A DNA stretch of 25,019 bases from an archaeon UBA583 (GTDB lineage Archaea > Nanobdellota > Nanobdellia > Woesearchaeales > UBA583): assembly GCA_002506365.1 (NCBI GenBank), contig DAXK01000011.1, positions 1-25,019 of the forward strand, read 5' to 3'. How positions within the stretch are numbered: position 1 is the first letter of the stretch; every line of letters begins with the position of its first letter. Below are positions 18,901-25,019 of the stretch, one piece after another. The position numbers and the translations under genes are program-made. Under the pieces are notes generated by a model. That model was not told the DNA's origin. It searched no databases and saw only the letters and a list, made by a program, of their open reading frames with translations.

Positions 18901-19227
18901 AAGATAAATTATACAATAACATTATATGACAATAATAATATTTTTATTAGTAGTTTTAATAATAACATAACAATAAATACTAAAAATATTATTTCATTTG
19001 ATTATAATAAATTTAATAATTTAAATTTATCTTCTGGTAATTATAAAATCATTTTAACTACAAATTATGGTAATAACACAATAGATGAATTTATTCAAAA
19101 CTTTAACTATCTAAAAGAAAGAAATTTCATAAATTTAAATAATAATTTAATAATTATACTAATATTATCAATATCTTTAATCTCTTTAGCCTATCTAATA
19201 AAATATCTATTTAGAAAATCTAAATAA
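12922..19227 (+). CDS. Giant LamG/Ig-repeat surface protein (locus B)
   Basis: This 2101-residue protein has a signal peptide (hydrophobic residues about 14-33, likely cleaved after IFS-Q) and a C-terminal membrane helix (NNLIIILILSISLISLAYLI) with a basic tail, so it is anchored and exposed. Residues about 50-330 are an Ig-like domain (YYYHWKKNG ... LWKVCVTPYN) with a LamG domain (about 84-290) inserted in it. Six tandem Ig-like units of 100-101 residues follow, then four divergent Ig-like domains, three further typical units and a C-terminal beta region. The core unit motif is IQISTNVTDNIAVDTVKVN followed by YPNGT, and units end YNLTF(I/F)xxDTSNNxN. Glycosylation sequons are dense (ten in the unit at 14500-14802). 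A nine-Gly linker precedes a two-Cys segment (ICNTGYYLSENKEIC). LamG domains usually bind glycans or proteins, so adhesion is likely but inferred. Confidence 0.85.
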   Translation: MLKLNLNKNLLKKSHYFFSILFSLFLILNSINFIFSQTVTLNATSGRNLLNENLIVNQIDFDPSWTDYYYHWKKNGASMTPSRTSHFVYFPFDGDTTKDYSGHNWDLNESGGLLPQTSGGPGNSGYYNFDGFNDYLINSNIFSLPTNSDFTISTWVRFSTTSGTRVIFRNHDQIHIGSGIGEASIAMDVHTPSDWIGKQYTGSLNNYQWRHVVYTWDQSEGNLIWYVDGDYYSSHDSTYSGLSTNPESPLVIGTKYGETWYWKGGLDDFRILNYILTPEKINVLYKTSLTPQTLDKDLTSVDDLWKVCVTPYNSNQIGSEICSSNVEIKIISIRDISPIVQTKYKIPDTIQISADILGVNPIDSVILSITLPNSTIQQYELTNIDTIYSLDFIPEILGTHQLSFFINDTLGNTTTDNSHYFYVVESVPPNVFDLIPTNDSSFDVYATIQISSNVTDTSGIDNAKINITYPNGTITQLNLTNTIGDKYNTSFQIPNLAGQYNITFIAEDTNENINQTQTTFFNINDQTIPQVFNISPTQNSSFNTSDTIQISTNVTDNIAVDKVSVNIFYPNGTIQKLNLTNSIGDKYNTSFQIPDSPLGRYNLTFIATDTSNNTNQTEQTYFNIFDDINPQFQEIYPIQNSNFNTSDIIQIYANITDNIAVDTVKVNIIYPNGTITELTLTNQTLNKFNNSFQVPNNLIGQYNISFIVNDTSNNINQTQTTYFNILDNINPQIQNFSPTQNISFNTFDIIQISSNVSDNIKIDSVKVNITYSNGTINQLTLTNSGGNNYNASFQIPISPIGRHNLTFIITDSSNNTNSSQTSYFNVFDNINPQIQNFSPTQNSNFNTSDIIQISTNVIDNIAVDTVKVKITYPNGTITELTLLNSIDNKYNSSFQIPTNLLGRYNISFIVNDTSSNLNQTVESYFNIFDNIPPQIQNFFPTENSTFNTNEIIQISTNITDNIEVDSVKVNITYPNGTMAQLTLTNVLDNNYNTSFQIPNNLLGQYNLTFISSDIYGNKNSSETSHFNTLDIQSPQIQFVENSLNSNNYSQNYIYVNTSSIDNIDTDTIIIYLYNQTNLIYSNSSTQDNYFINYSNLPNGIYYINATVNDTSNNINFTSTKTIVLDTNPPIIEIISPLNNSNASDPTPQIKFNITDSYSTILNYIIYVDNIEVSTNGDGISLNSIIETITITNSLNLSTHILVISATDSAGNSINSSPIYFSIVEPLIILSSPKFLEILPYTNITFKFNITDLTYLYSLCDLTIDNILNQSNINFTTNTLNNFTPVTLEHGTHNWTVVCTNEGLISANDTFSFTIDIKPPQIVNLTPSENTFFNTNQLIQISSDITDLTQINITYVNITYPNGTINKLNLTYENNNLYNTSFQIPELTGIYNLTFFANDSVNNINSTQTSYFVVGDATPPQVFDLIPIQNSTYNPNILIQISSNVTDNIELNLVKVNITYPNGIINQLTLTHQNNNLYNTSFTTPILQGRYNLTFIANDSSNNVNQTQTSYFNVLDTSNPNLEILLPTQNQSFNTNTIIEISSNVTDNIAVDTVKVNISYPNSTINTLTLTNTISDTYTTNFLIPNLIGIFNLTFFVNDTTGNINQSENTYINIIDTISPTINSVQINPSVIINGSSVNLSINSTDNVEIDSNWAIITSPNGSSYQLNNLPNLFSNSNQIGQYNVTFFTNDTSNNTVNSSSYFEVGENISVNINLSINTNSLDNSLVHFKIVHPIFGDTIYESLINESINIFISNILYDIVFFGAFNNSLNLTFHNVDLQNNSGKNLNFDKHKDFSNYVVTYAIDTDYTFNYSEIMFSYNDETYSSEDNLKLHKCDNYNITSRTCNSNWNDISTNSIQNKINNNFKYNTTSFSGFSIFQYVAPVDPDNGGSSGGGGGGGGGVVVIDNTSNTNETQPQTFENSGQLICNTGYYLSENKEICIKEQIQNQTQNISTISKIPEDLFDITFELNNLKINNLSQLAGIITFTNFGTTPTKINYTITLYDNNNIFISSFNNNITINTKNIISFDYNKFNNLNLSSGNYKIILTTNYGNNTIDEFIQNFNYLKERNFINLNNNLIIILILSISLISLAYLIKYLFRKSK
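14200..16014 (+). repeat. Six tandem Ig-like units, 300-303 bp period
   Basis: Units start at 14200, 14500, 14803, 15106, 15409 and 15712. The period is exactly 300 or 303 bases, always a multiple of three. Each starts with a (I/V)PPQ or INPQ motif and contains YPNGT. Nucleotide similarity between neighbours is high, so unit number could change by recombination without breaking the frame. Confidence 0.85.
16870..17769 (+). repeat. Second array of three Ig-like units, 300-bp period
   Basis: Units start at 16870, 17170 and 17470, and all are exactly 300 bases. They belong to the same YPNG family as the 14.2-16.0 kb array. The two arrays are separated by divergent Ig-like domains and one domain with the CSLY-like Cys pair (SLCDLTIDN ... 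WTVVCTNEG). Confidence 0.8.
18595..18621 (+). repeat. Nine-glycine linker codons in locus B
   Basis: Nine consecutive GGN codons (GGA/GGT/GGC) form the most GC-rich spot of the window. They encode a flexible linker between the Ig region and the anchor-proximal domain. Synonymous mixing of the codons reduces slippage. Confidence 0.8.
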
Positions 19228-19404
19228 TTTTACTGAGTTATTTTTATTCTTTTTCAGATGATTTAGATTTTGTTTTCAGATTTTAATACTTATTTTTCAA
19301 TTAAATATATATTGAATATATCAAATTAATTCAAACTATCTTATTATGATTTAAGTTATTAAAACTTTATTTTCAACTTTATTTTTCCTGAAACTATTGT
19401 CTTG
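19228..19404. other. AT-rich spacer between loci B and C
   Basis: No gene is seen on either strand. T-rich runs just after the locus B stop (19238-19254) may terminate its transcript. The rest is AT-rich, with the left arm of the inverted repeat at 19382-19417 near its end. Confidence 0.4.
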
Positions 19405-19417
19405 TATTTAGGAAAAA
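19382..19417. repeat. Inverted repeat upstream of the locus C promoter
   Basis: TTTTTCCTGAAAC (from 19382) and GTATTTAGGAAAAA (ending 19417) pair imperfectly around a loop of about 9 bases. Locus A has related arms, TTTCCTAATTT near 10682 and AATTTAGGAAA at 10758-10768, but with a much larger spacing. It could be an operator or a terminator for locus B. Confidence 0.45.
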
Positions 19418-19462
19418 AATTCAACCACTTATTTATATTATTTAAATTACTAATTTTAACAT
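19405..19462 (+). promoter_or_regulatory. Promoter module of locus C, near-copy of that of locus A
   Basis: TATTTAGGAAA, TTCAACCACT, TTTATATT (TATA box, 19432-19439) and CTAATTTTAACATATG occur in the same order and spacing as at 10759-10819. The TATA box begins 31 nt before the leader-ORF ATG at 19463. Conservation over about 60 bases contrasts with diverged sequence on both sides. Confidence 0.7.
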
Positions 19463-19534
19463 ATGATTAGCGATTTTATTATGAGAATATTAGAAAAAAA
19501 AAGTTTAAGGTGGAGAACAAAAAATGAGTTCTAA
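19463..19534 (+). CDS. Short leader ORF of locus C (23 codons)
   Basis: The ATG at 19463 opens a frame reading MISDFIMRILEKKSLRWRTK and three more residues (NEF). It stops at 19532-19534, overlapping the surface-protein start at 19524 by 11 bases. AAGGTGGAG (19507-19515) inside it is a good Shine-Dalgarno match to the archaeal 16S 3' end, 8 bases before the main ATG. The peptide is basic and has no hydrophobic core. The overlap suggests translational coupling or a regulatory leader, as at locus A. Expression is unproven. Confidence 0.45.
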   Translation: MISDFIMRILEKKSLRWRTKNEF

Positions 19535-22500
19535 AAAAAAGAGTAATTCTTTAAAACATATAATTTTTAAAGAAGAAAAAACTAAAAAAATAAATATAAA
19601 ATTTTTAAGTTTTTTTTTTTTTTTTTTCATTTTAGGTTTAGGTTTTTCATCATTCAATAATCTAACAAATTCAAATTCAAATTCTAACATCGCACAAAAT
19701 AATAAATTAAATTTTAATGAAAATATCGAAAATAATTTAGTTAAAGAAAACAATTTAAAAAATTCTGAAATAAAACTAGAATCTAATTTAATTTTTTTAT
19801 CTAATTCAAATTCAAACAATTCTAATTCTACTCTAGTGTCAACGTCAACAAAAATCCAATTTGATTCATCGAGTTCATCAAGTTCTAATAATTTTAATAT
19901 TGAAATATTGGGGACACCTATTAGTTCTATTGATTTAAATTCAACATCAATTTATAATTTATCATCAAAAAATTTAACTGCTACAATTAATGGTGGAACT
20001 GGTTGGGACGGATATATTTACGATTGGAGAATGGACGGTGAATCTATTGCTCCTATAAATTTACCTTTTGAAAATGATGGAGGTGATAATGTAACTAATT
20101 ATGCAACACAGAGCTTTACTCCAACCTTAACTGGAAGTCCAACATCTGAAGCAGGTGTAATTGGAAATGCTTATGTTTTTGATGGAACTGTAAAATATAT
20201 AAATACTACTTGGGATTTTGACCAAAACTCAGGAGGAGATTATCCAACAATTTGTTCATGGTATAATTATACTTATGCAGGAGCAGGTACAATTCATTCT
20301 CATTTGTTTGGAACTTATAGCGGGGGTCAGGCCTGGGGAGTTTATATAAATAGTTATGGTAATAATGATATAGAGTCTTGGGGAAGTCCAGGTAGAGTAG
20401 TAACTGATTTGGATGCTCAAGGGCAGGTTTGGCAATATATTTGTGTTAGATCAAACTCTGATGATAGTTCAGATGTAATTATGTATAATGGAACAAGAAA
20501 TACTCAAAATCTTGCAGGAGCAAGAAATGCTTTTGGGACTCATATGACTATTGGTTCGGCAAAAACTTTGGTTCAAAATTTTGTTGGAAAAATAGATGAA
20601 TTTGTTGTATTTAATAGAAGTTTATCTGATGAACAAATTGATTATATTTATGCTAATGGTAATGATAAAATTGTAAGTCAAGAATTATCTTCGGGACATG
20701 ATTGGCAAGTATGTGTAACTCCATTTAATTCTACAAGTACTGGAACAGAGACTTGTTCTAATAATATTACAATTAATTCTTGGTTAAATTTAAGTACTAA
20801 TTATTTTAATATTGAAGATGGAACAAATTGGGAAAAAATAGATAATTCAAGTAATATAATTAATGCAACTATTGGTAAAATTGGGTTTGGAAGAATTAAA
20901 TATAATAGTTTAAATGTTGGACCATTTACAACTAATATTAATAATAAAATTATTTTTGAAAATAATTTAATTTCAGTTGATTCAGCTAATTTACCCTCAG
21001 GATGGAATCAATCCGCAGAAGTTACATTTTATAATCTAACTTGGAATATTGAGCCAGTAGTTTATATAGATGGAGTTTATTGTAGTGATTGTAATATTAC
21101 TAATTATAATTCAACAAGTGGAGAATTAATTACAACTGTTCCACATTTTTCAAATATTACTACTCAATCTGGAGCTCCAATTATAAATTTAACAAACCCT
21201 GTCAATGATTCAAGTTATTTAAGTGGTGAAAATATAACTTTTAGTTTTATCCCATATGGAGATAACTTAAGTTCTTGTTCTTTGTATGGAACCTGGAATG
21301 GTGGATGGCATTTGAATGAAAGTTTTTTAATTCACGGCGGAAGACAAAATTTATTTTCTATGGATTTTAATGATAATGACAGAGTATATAATTCAACATT
21401 TGCTGAGGATTTATCAACTAATCAAAATAATGCGCAAGTTTTAGGTAATACTATTTTTGTAAATGCTAATGATTCTGGGAGAGGAGATTATTACAATTTT
21501 TCTAAAACTGGTGAAGCTAATGGAACAGATGCTGGTGTTGTAATTTTTTCTGATGAGGTTATCCCTTCAAATTTTCAGACAATAGGAGAAAATAATAATT
21601 ATACAGTTTCTGCTTGGGTAAGAACTGCGTCATCAGGTGATACTTCCGGTGGTGCAAACTGGTGGTGTGATGAAACTATAGTTGAACTTCGAAGTACTCC
21701 AAGTCCAAAAGTTCCTTTTAGTTTTGGTTTAAATGATGGAGTTTTGTGTTTGGGACGACAGTCTGTAGGGGAAGTTGGAGAAAGTGTTTCAGGTAATGCA
21801 ACTATTGATACAACTAATTGGGTTCATGTTGTTGCGGTTGTAATTAATAATTCTGTTGAGTTTTATGTTAATGGTACAAGTGATGCAAATACATCATATT
21901 CATCAAATACTGGAAATGCTAGTATTGGGGGGGCTGTTTCAGTATTCAGTATTGGGGTAAGATCTAGAAACGGTGGAGAAATTGATGATGAAAGGTGGGG
22001 TGGAGATATTGATGATGTTAATGTTTTTGATCATGCGTTGACTTCATCTGAGGTTCAACAATTATACGCTGGAACATATGATTTTCAAGAAGAAGCTGTT
22101 GGAGGGGAACAAATTAATCACACAATCTCAAATTTCTCTGAAGGAGGAGATTTTAATTGGAATGTTATATGTAATGATACAACTAGTGCTGAATCGTGGG
22201 CAGTTAGTAATTATAGTTTTAATGTTATAATTCCAGAAGTAATTTTAAGTTCAACTAGTGGAAGTAATACAACTGATGATAATTTAACTATAAATATTGT
22301 TGGGCTAAATGCTAGTGGGAATTGGGATGGATATATTTATGATTGGAGAGAATCTGGAAACTCAATAGCGCCAGTAAATTTACCTTTTGAAAGTGATGGA
22401 AGTAATAATGTTACTAATTATGCGACGCAAAGTTTTACTGCAACAAAATTTGGAAATACTGGCCAGTCAGCAGGAACTATTGGAAATGCCTATGATTTTC

Positions 22501-25019
22501 CAGCTAGTGCAGGAACTGATTATATTAAAGTTAATTGGGATTTTAATGAACTAACTGGGGGAGATTATCCAACTTTTTGTACATGGTATTATAGTGATAC
22601 AACTGCTGCAAGTCAACATATATTTAGTACTTATGAAGCAGCATATGGATGGGGAATTAATGCCCATCATTCTGGTAACACTTCATTAATGGCTTGGTGG
22701 AATCATGTTGGAAGTCAACAAGTAACTAATATTACTTCACCTACAGGTTCTTGGAATTTTTTATGTGCTAGACTAAACCAAGATGATTCAGCTGATGTTC
22801 TTAAGAATGGACTTAGTGAAGTATGGCATGATTCTACTGGGAGATCTACTAATAATGTAGCCAGAAATCTTTTTATTGGTGCTGGTGGATGGACTACTGG
22901 AGTCCAGGAGTTTGATGGAAGGATTGATGAATTTATAGTATTTAATAGAAGTTTATCTGATGAGCAAATTGATTATATTTATAATAATGGAAATAATAAA
23001 ATACTTTCACAAGAAACTTCTCCACAAGATACTTGGCAAGTATGTATTACTCCATATAATTCAACATCTACTGGAACACAAACTTGTTCAAATAATGTAA
23101 CAATTTTAGATACATTAAATATTCAAGATATAACTCCAACAAATAATTCAAACCAAAATTATTTAGACATTATTAATATTGGAGCAAATATCACAGGTCC
23201 AAATTCAATTGATACAGTAAAATTAAATATTACTTTACCAAATTCAACAGTTGAGCAATACACATTAACAAACTCAACACAAACATTTTATAATTTAAGT
23301 TACACTATAACTCAATTAGGCCAATATAATTTAACATTTTGGTCAAATGATTCAGTTGGTGATACAATAATTAAAACAAATAGTTTTAGTTCTCTTGGAG
23401 TAATATTAAGTTCAATAGATGGAAATAATTTAAGTTCAGAGAATTTAACAACAAGCTTTGAATTAGGGGGAGGTTGGACAAATTATTATTATACTTGGAA
23501 ACAAAATAGTCAGAATATAACTCCTAATTTAAATGAACATTTTGTATATTTTCCATTTGATGGAGATAAAACTAATGATTATTCTGGAAATAGTTGGGAT
23601 TTAACTGAGAATGGAGGGATTTCTCATATAACCTCTGGAGGAGTTAGTGATTCAAGTTATTATTCATTTGATGGAGTTAATGATTTTTTAAGAAATACAA
23701 ATGATTTTTCATTATCTTCAAATACTGATTTCACAATAAGTACGTGGGTTAAATTTAATATCTCATCAGGTACAAGAGCAATTATGAGAAATGAAAATCA
23801 AATTCATTTTGCATCAGACGCAACTAGTAATATTGATATGGATGTTTATTCCTCAACTAATTGGATTGGAAAAAAACATACTTCAAATATAAGTGATGAT
23901 GCTTGGCATATGGTTACATATACCTGGGACCAATCAGAAGGAAATATAACATGGTATGTAGATGGAATTTTCGATGGGAATTTTGATACAACTCATACAG
24001 GATTAAATATAGTTTCAAGTATAGATTTAGTTTTAGGTGCACATTACAATGGTGCTGCTTGGTTTTGGAATGGAAGTTTGGATGATTTTAGAATAATAGA
24101 AAAACATTCAACTGCTAATCAAGTTAGAGCATTATATGAATCAACAAATACTTTAGGAACTATGCATAATGCTGTAACTTCAGGAAGTGATGTTTGGCAA
24201 GTTTGTATTATTCCTTATAATTCATCAACAATTGGAACAGAAACTTGTTCAAATAATTTAACAATTATTGATGATGCTGATATAGTAATCCCAAGTGTAA
24301 CAAATTTAATTCCAAGCAGCGGAAGTAATTATAACACAAGTGATACAATTGAAATCGGAGCTGACATTACAGACAATATTGGAATAGATTTAGTTCAAGC
24401 AAATATTACATATCCAAACGGTACAATAAATCAATTAACATTATCTTTTGTAAGCGGAAACAAATATAATACTAGTTTTGTAATTCCAAATTTAATTGGA
24501 CAATATAATTTAACTTTTATTGCTAATGATACAAGTAATAATATTAATTTAACTGAGACAAGTTTCTTTGTTGGAGTTGATAGTCAAAACCCACAATTAT
24601 TTGACTTTATCCCAACTAATAATTCCAACCTTAACATAAACACTACAATTGAATTTAGTGCTAATGCAACTGACAATGTTGAAATTAATTTTGTAAAATT
24701 AAATTTAACATATCCAAACGGAACAATAACTCAATTAACATTAACAAACACAATTGGAGATAAATATAATACAAGTTTCACACCATTAATGTTAGGAAAT
24801 TATATTTTTCAATTTTTCACAGAAGATACAAGTGGAAATCAAAATCTCTCCAACATTTTTGATTTAATTATATCTGATAACACAAATATAATTAATTCTA
24901 ATATTACAAACAGTACATTATCTAATTCAAATCTCACAAACAGTGACATTTTATATAGTACAATTGATTCTTCAGAATTAACAAATTCAAGTTCAGAAAA
25001 TAGTTTAATTTTCAACAGT
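19524..25019 (+). CDS. Giant multi-LamG surface protein (locus C), 3' end beyond window
   Basis: From ATG 19524 the frame stays open to the window edge, 1832 codons with no stop. The N-terminus is basic (MSSKKKSNSLKH), followed by a hydrophobic signal or anchor with six Phe (SFFFFFFILGLGF) and a Ser/Asn-rich linker. Domain order by position: LamG inside an Ig-like host (19960-20780); a beta domain with YIDGVYCSDCN (20780-21170); LamG inside the CSLYGTWNGG host (21180-22230); two more LamG-in-host modules (22250-23110 and 23398-24270) with an Ig-like unit between them; two YPNG-type Ig units (24285-24880); and the start of a pentapeptide-repeat tract. LamG modules contain the expected motifs, such as TISTWVKF, TWYVDG and LDDFRI. 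It is probably a secreted or anchored adhesin. The Shine-Dalgarno AAGGTGGAG supports this start. The C-terminus, and hence the anchor, is not visible. Confidence 0.85.
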   Translation, partial: MSSKKKSNSLKHIIFKEEKTKKINIKFLSFFFFFFILGLGFSSFNNLTNSNSNSNIAQNNKLNFNENIENNLVKENNLKNSEIKLESNLIFLSNSNSNNSNSTLVSTSTKIQFDSSSSSSSNNFNIEILGTPISSIDLNSTSIYNLSSKNLTATINGGTGWDGYIYDWRMDGESIAPINLPFENDGGDNVTNYATQSFTPTLTGSPTSEAGVIGNAYVFDGTVKYINTTWDFDQNSGGDYPTICSWYNYTYAGAGTIHSHLFGTYSGGQAWGVYINSYGNNDIESWGSPGRVVTDLDAQGQVWQYICVRSNSDDSSDVIMYNGTRNTQNLAGARNAFGTHMTIGSAKTLVQNFVGKIDEFVVFNRSLSDEQIDYIYANGNDKIVSQELSSGHDWQVCVTPFNSTSTGTETCSNNITINSWLNLSTNYFNIEDGTNWEKIDNSSNIINATIGKIGFGRIKYNSLNVGPFTTNINNKIIFENNLISVDSANLPSGWNQSAEVTFYNLTWNIEPVVYIDGVYCSDCNITNYNSTSGELITTVPHFSNITTQSGAPIINLTNPVNDSSYLSGENITFSFIPYGDNLSSCSLYGTWNGGWHLNESFLIHGGRQNLFSMDFNDNDRVYNSTFAEDLSTNQNNAQVLGNTIFVNANDSGRGDYYNFSKTGEANGTDAGVVIFSDEVIPSNFQTIGENNNYTVSAWVRTASSGDTSGGANWWCDETIVELRSTPSPKVPFSFGLNDGVLCLGRQSVGEVGESVSGNATIDTTNWVHVVAVVINNSVEFYVNGTSDANTSYSSNTGNASIGGAVSVFSIGVRSRNGGEIDDERWGGDIDDVNVFDHALTSSEVQQLYAGTYDFQEEAVGGEQINHTISNFSEGGDFNWNVICNDTTSAESWAVSNYSFNVIIPEVILSSTSGSNTTDDNLTINIVGLNASGNWDGYIYDWRESGNSIAPVNLPFESDGSNNVTNYATQSFTATKFGNTGQSAGTIGNAYDFPASAGTDYIKVNWDFNELTGGDYPTFCTWYYSDTTAASQHIFSTYEAAYGWGINAHHSGNTSLMAWWNHVGSQQVTNITSPTGSWNFLCARLNQDDSADVLKNGLSEVWHDSTGRSTNNVARNLFIGAGGWTTGVQEFDGRIDEFIVFNRSLSDEQIDYIYNNGNNKILSQETSPQDTWQVCITPYNSTSTGTQTCSNNVTILDTLNIQDITPTNNSNQNYLDIINIGANITGPNSIDTVKLNITLPNSTVEQYTLTNSTQTFYNLSYTITQLGQYNLTFWSNDSVGDTIIKTNSFSSLGVILSSIDGNNLSSENLTTSFELGGGWTNYYYTWKQNSQNITPNLNEHFVYFPFDGDKTNDYSGNSWDLTENGGISHITSGGVSDSSYYSFDGVNDFLRNTNDFSLSSNTDFTISTWVKFNISSGTRAIMRNENQIHFASDATSNIDMDVYSSTNWIGKKHTSNISDDAWHMVTYTWDQSEGNITWYVDGIFDGNFDTTHTGLNIVSSIDLVLGAHYNGAAWFWNGSLDDFRIIEKHSTANQVRALYESTNTLGTMHNAVTSGSDVWQVCIIPYNSSTIGTETCSNNLTIIDDADIVIPSVTNLIPSSGSNYNTSDTIEIGADITDNIGIDLVQANITYPNGTINQLTLSFVSGNKYNTSFVIPNLIGQYNLTFIANDTSNNINLTETSFFVGVDSQNPQLFDFIPTNNSNLNINTTIEFSANATDNVEINFVKLNLTYPNGTITQLTLTNTIGDKYNTSFTPLMLGNYIFQFFTEDTSGNQNLSNIFDLIISDNTNIINSNITNSTLSNSNLTNSDILYSTIDSSELTNSSSENSLIFNS
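19610..19627 (+). repeat. Uninterrupted 18-T tract in the signal-sequence codons
   Basis: Eighteen consecutive T encode the end of AGT, five TTT codons and the start of TTC. A change of one or two T would shift the frame before any folded domain is made. The corresponding region of locus A is interrupted by C (T runs of 7 and 6 around 10976-10989). Confidence 0.9.
19980..20780 (+). repeat. Host-plus-LamG module, copy 1 of an internal duplication in locus C
   Basis: It is homologous to 22293-23108 along its whole length. Shared segments include GYIYDWR, NLPFE(N/S)DG, NVTNYATQSFT, FNRSLSDEQIDYIY and CSNN(I/V)TI. Identity is high at both ends and lower in the LamG middle. Confidence 0.75.
21276..21323 (+). 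repeat. 48-bp framework repeat, copy 3 (CSLYGTWNGGWHLNES)
   Basis: It is the locus C copy of the segment found twice in locus A, 45 of 48 bases identical to either copy, although the LamG inserts that follow are only distantly similar. Confidence 0.75.
22293..23108 (+). repeat. Host-plus-LamG module, copy 2 of an internal duplication in locus C
   Basis: It is the second copy of the 19980-20780 module, with the same entry (NWDGYIYDWR) and exit (WQVCITPYNSTSTGTQTCSN) segments. Confidence 0.75.
24885..25019 (+). repeat. Pentapeptide-repeat-like tract at the window edge
   Basis: Nine consecutive 5-residue units read NIINS, NITNS, TLSNS, NLTNS, DILYS, TIDSS, ELTNS, SSENS, LIFNS, with Ser in the fifth place and mostly Ile or Leu in the second. 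This periodicity is that of pentapeptide-repeat beta-helices. The tract continues beyond the window. Confidence 0.65.

Noticed and set aside
19505..19819. Open frame of 104 codons on the minus strand
   Set aside because: It is antisense to the low-complexity N-terminus of locus C and consists of poly-Lys/Phe artefacts of the T tract.

Overview
This window reads as a very AT-rich archaeal chromosome segment, most likely from a small-genome DPANN lineage (Woesearchaeota/Pacearchaeota-like; the exact lineage is inference). The archaeal assignment rests on an archaeal-type tRNA-intron endonuclease, an archaeal-type phosphoglycerate kinase, S-layer-like NEW3/CARDB proteins with a C-terminal membrane anchor, and genes whose start codon lies about 20-25 nt after a TATA box with no Shine-Dalgarno site (leaderless transcription). 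The standard genetic code fits throughout.

Left part (1-10.3 kb), a housekeeping-like mosaic. On the minus strand are a TauE/SafE permease, then a membrane protein with a signal-peptidase-like domain overlapping endA. A 550-base divergent spacer follows that holds four consecutive long inverted repeats. On the plus strand come an S-layer-like protein, a 716-residue fusion of phosphoglycerate kinase to a PfkB-family kinase, an orphan polyamine-type solute-binding protein and a CPA2 cation/proton antiporter. A Dps ferritin-like protein and a small Cys-containing unknown protein lie on the minus strand.

Right part (10.7-25.0 kb), a surface-protein island of three co-directional large loci. Locus A (10881-12779) is a decayed LamG protein with an in-frame stop near its start and a truncated end. 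Locus B (12922-19227) encodes 2101 residues: one LamG domain, nine 100-residue Ig-like repeats in two arrays plus other Ig-like domains, a poly-Gly linker and a C-terminal anchor. Locus C (19524 to beyond the window) has at least 1832 codons, with four LamG modules, Ig-like repeats and the start of a pentapeptide-repeat tract. C is open to the right edge and has no stop in the window.

The most interesting signals are in this island. (1) Every LamG domain sits inside an Ig-like host domain of one of two types; the host framework is conserved almost at nucleotide level while the inserted LamG differs. (2) A and C share a promoter plus a short leader ORF that ends at a purine-rich ribosome-binding site just before the main start. 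(3) Locus C has an uninterrupted 18-T tract in its signal-sequence codons, a classic position for ON/OFF phase variation. Together these suggest a diversifying, possibly phase-variable adhesin system, perhaps for attachment to a host cell or polysaccharide. That role is inference.
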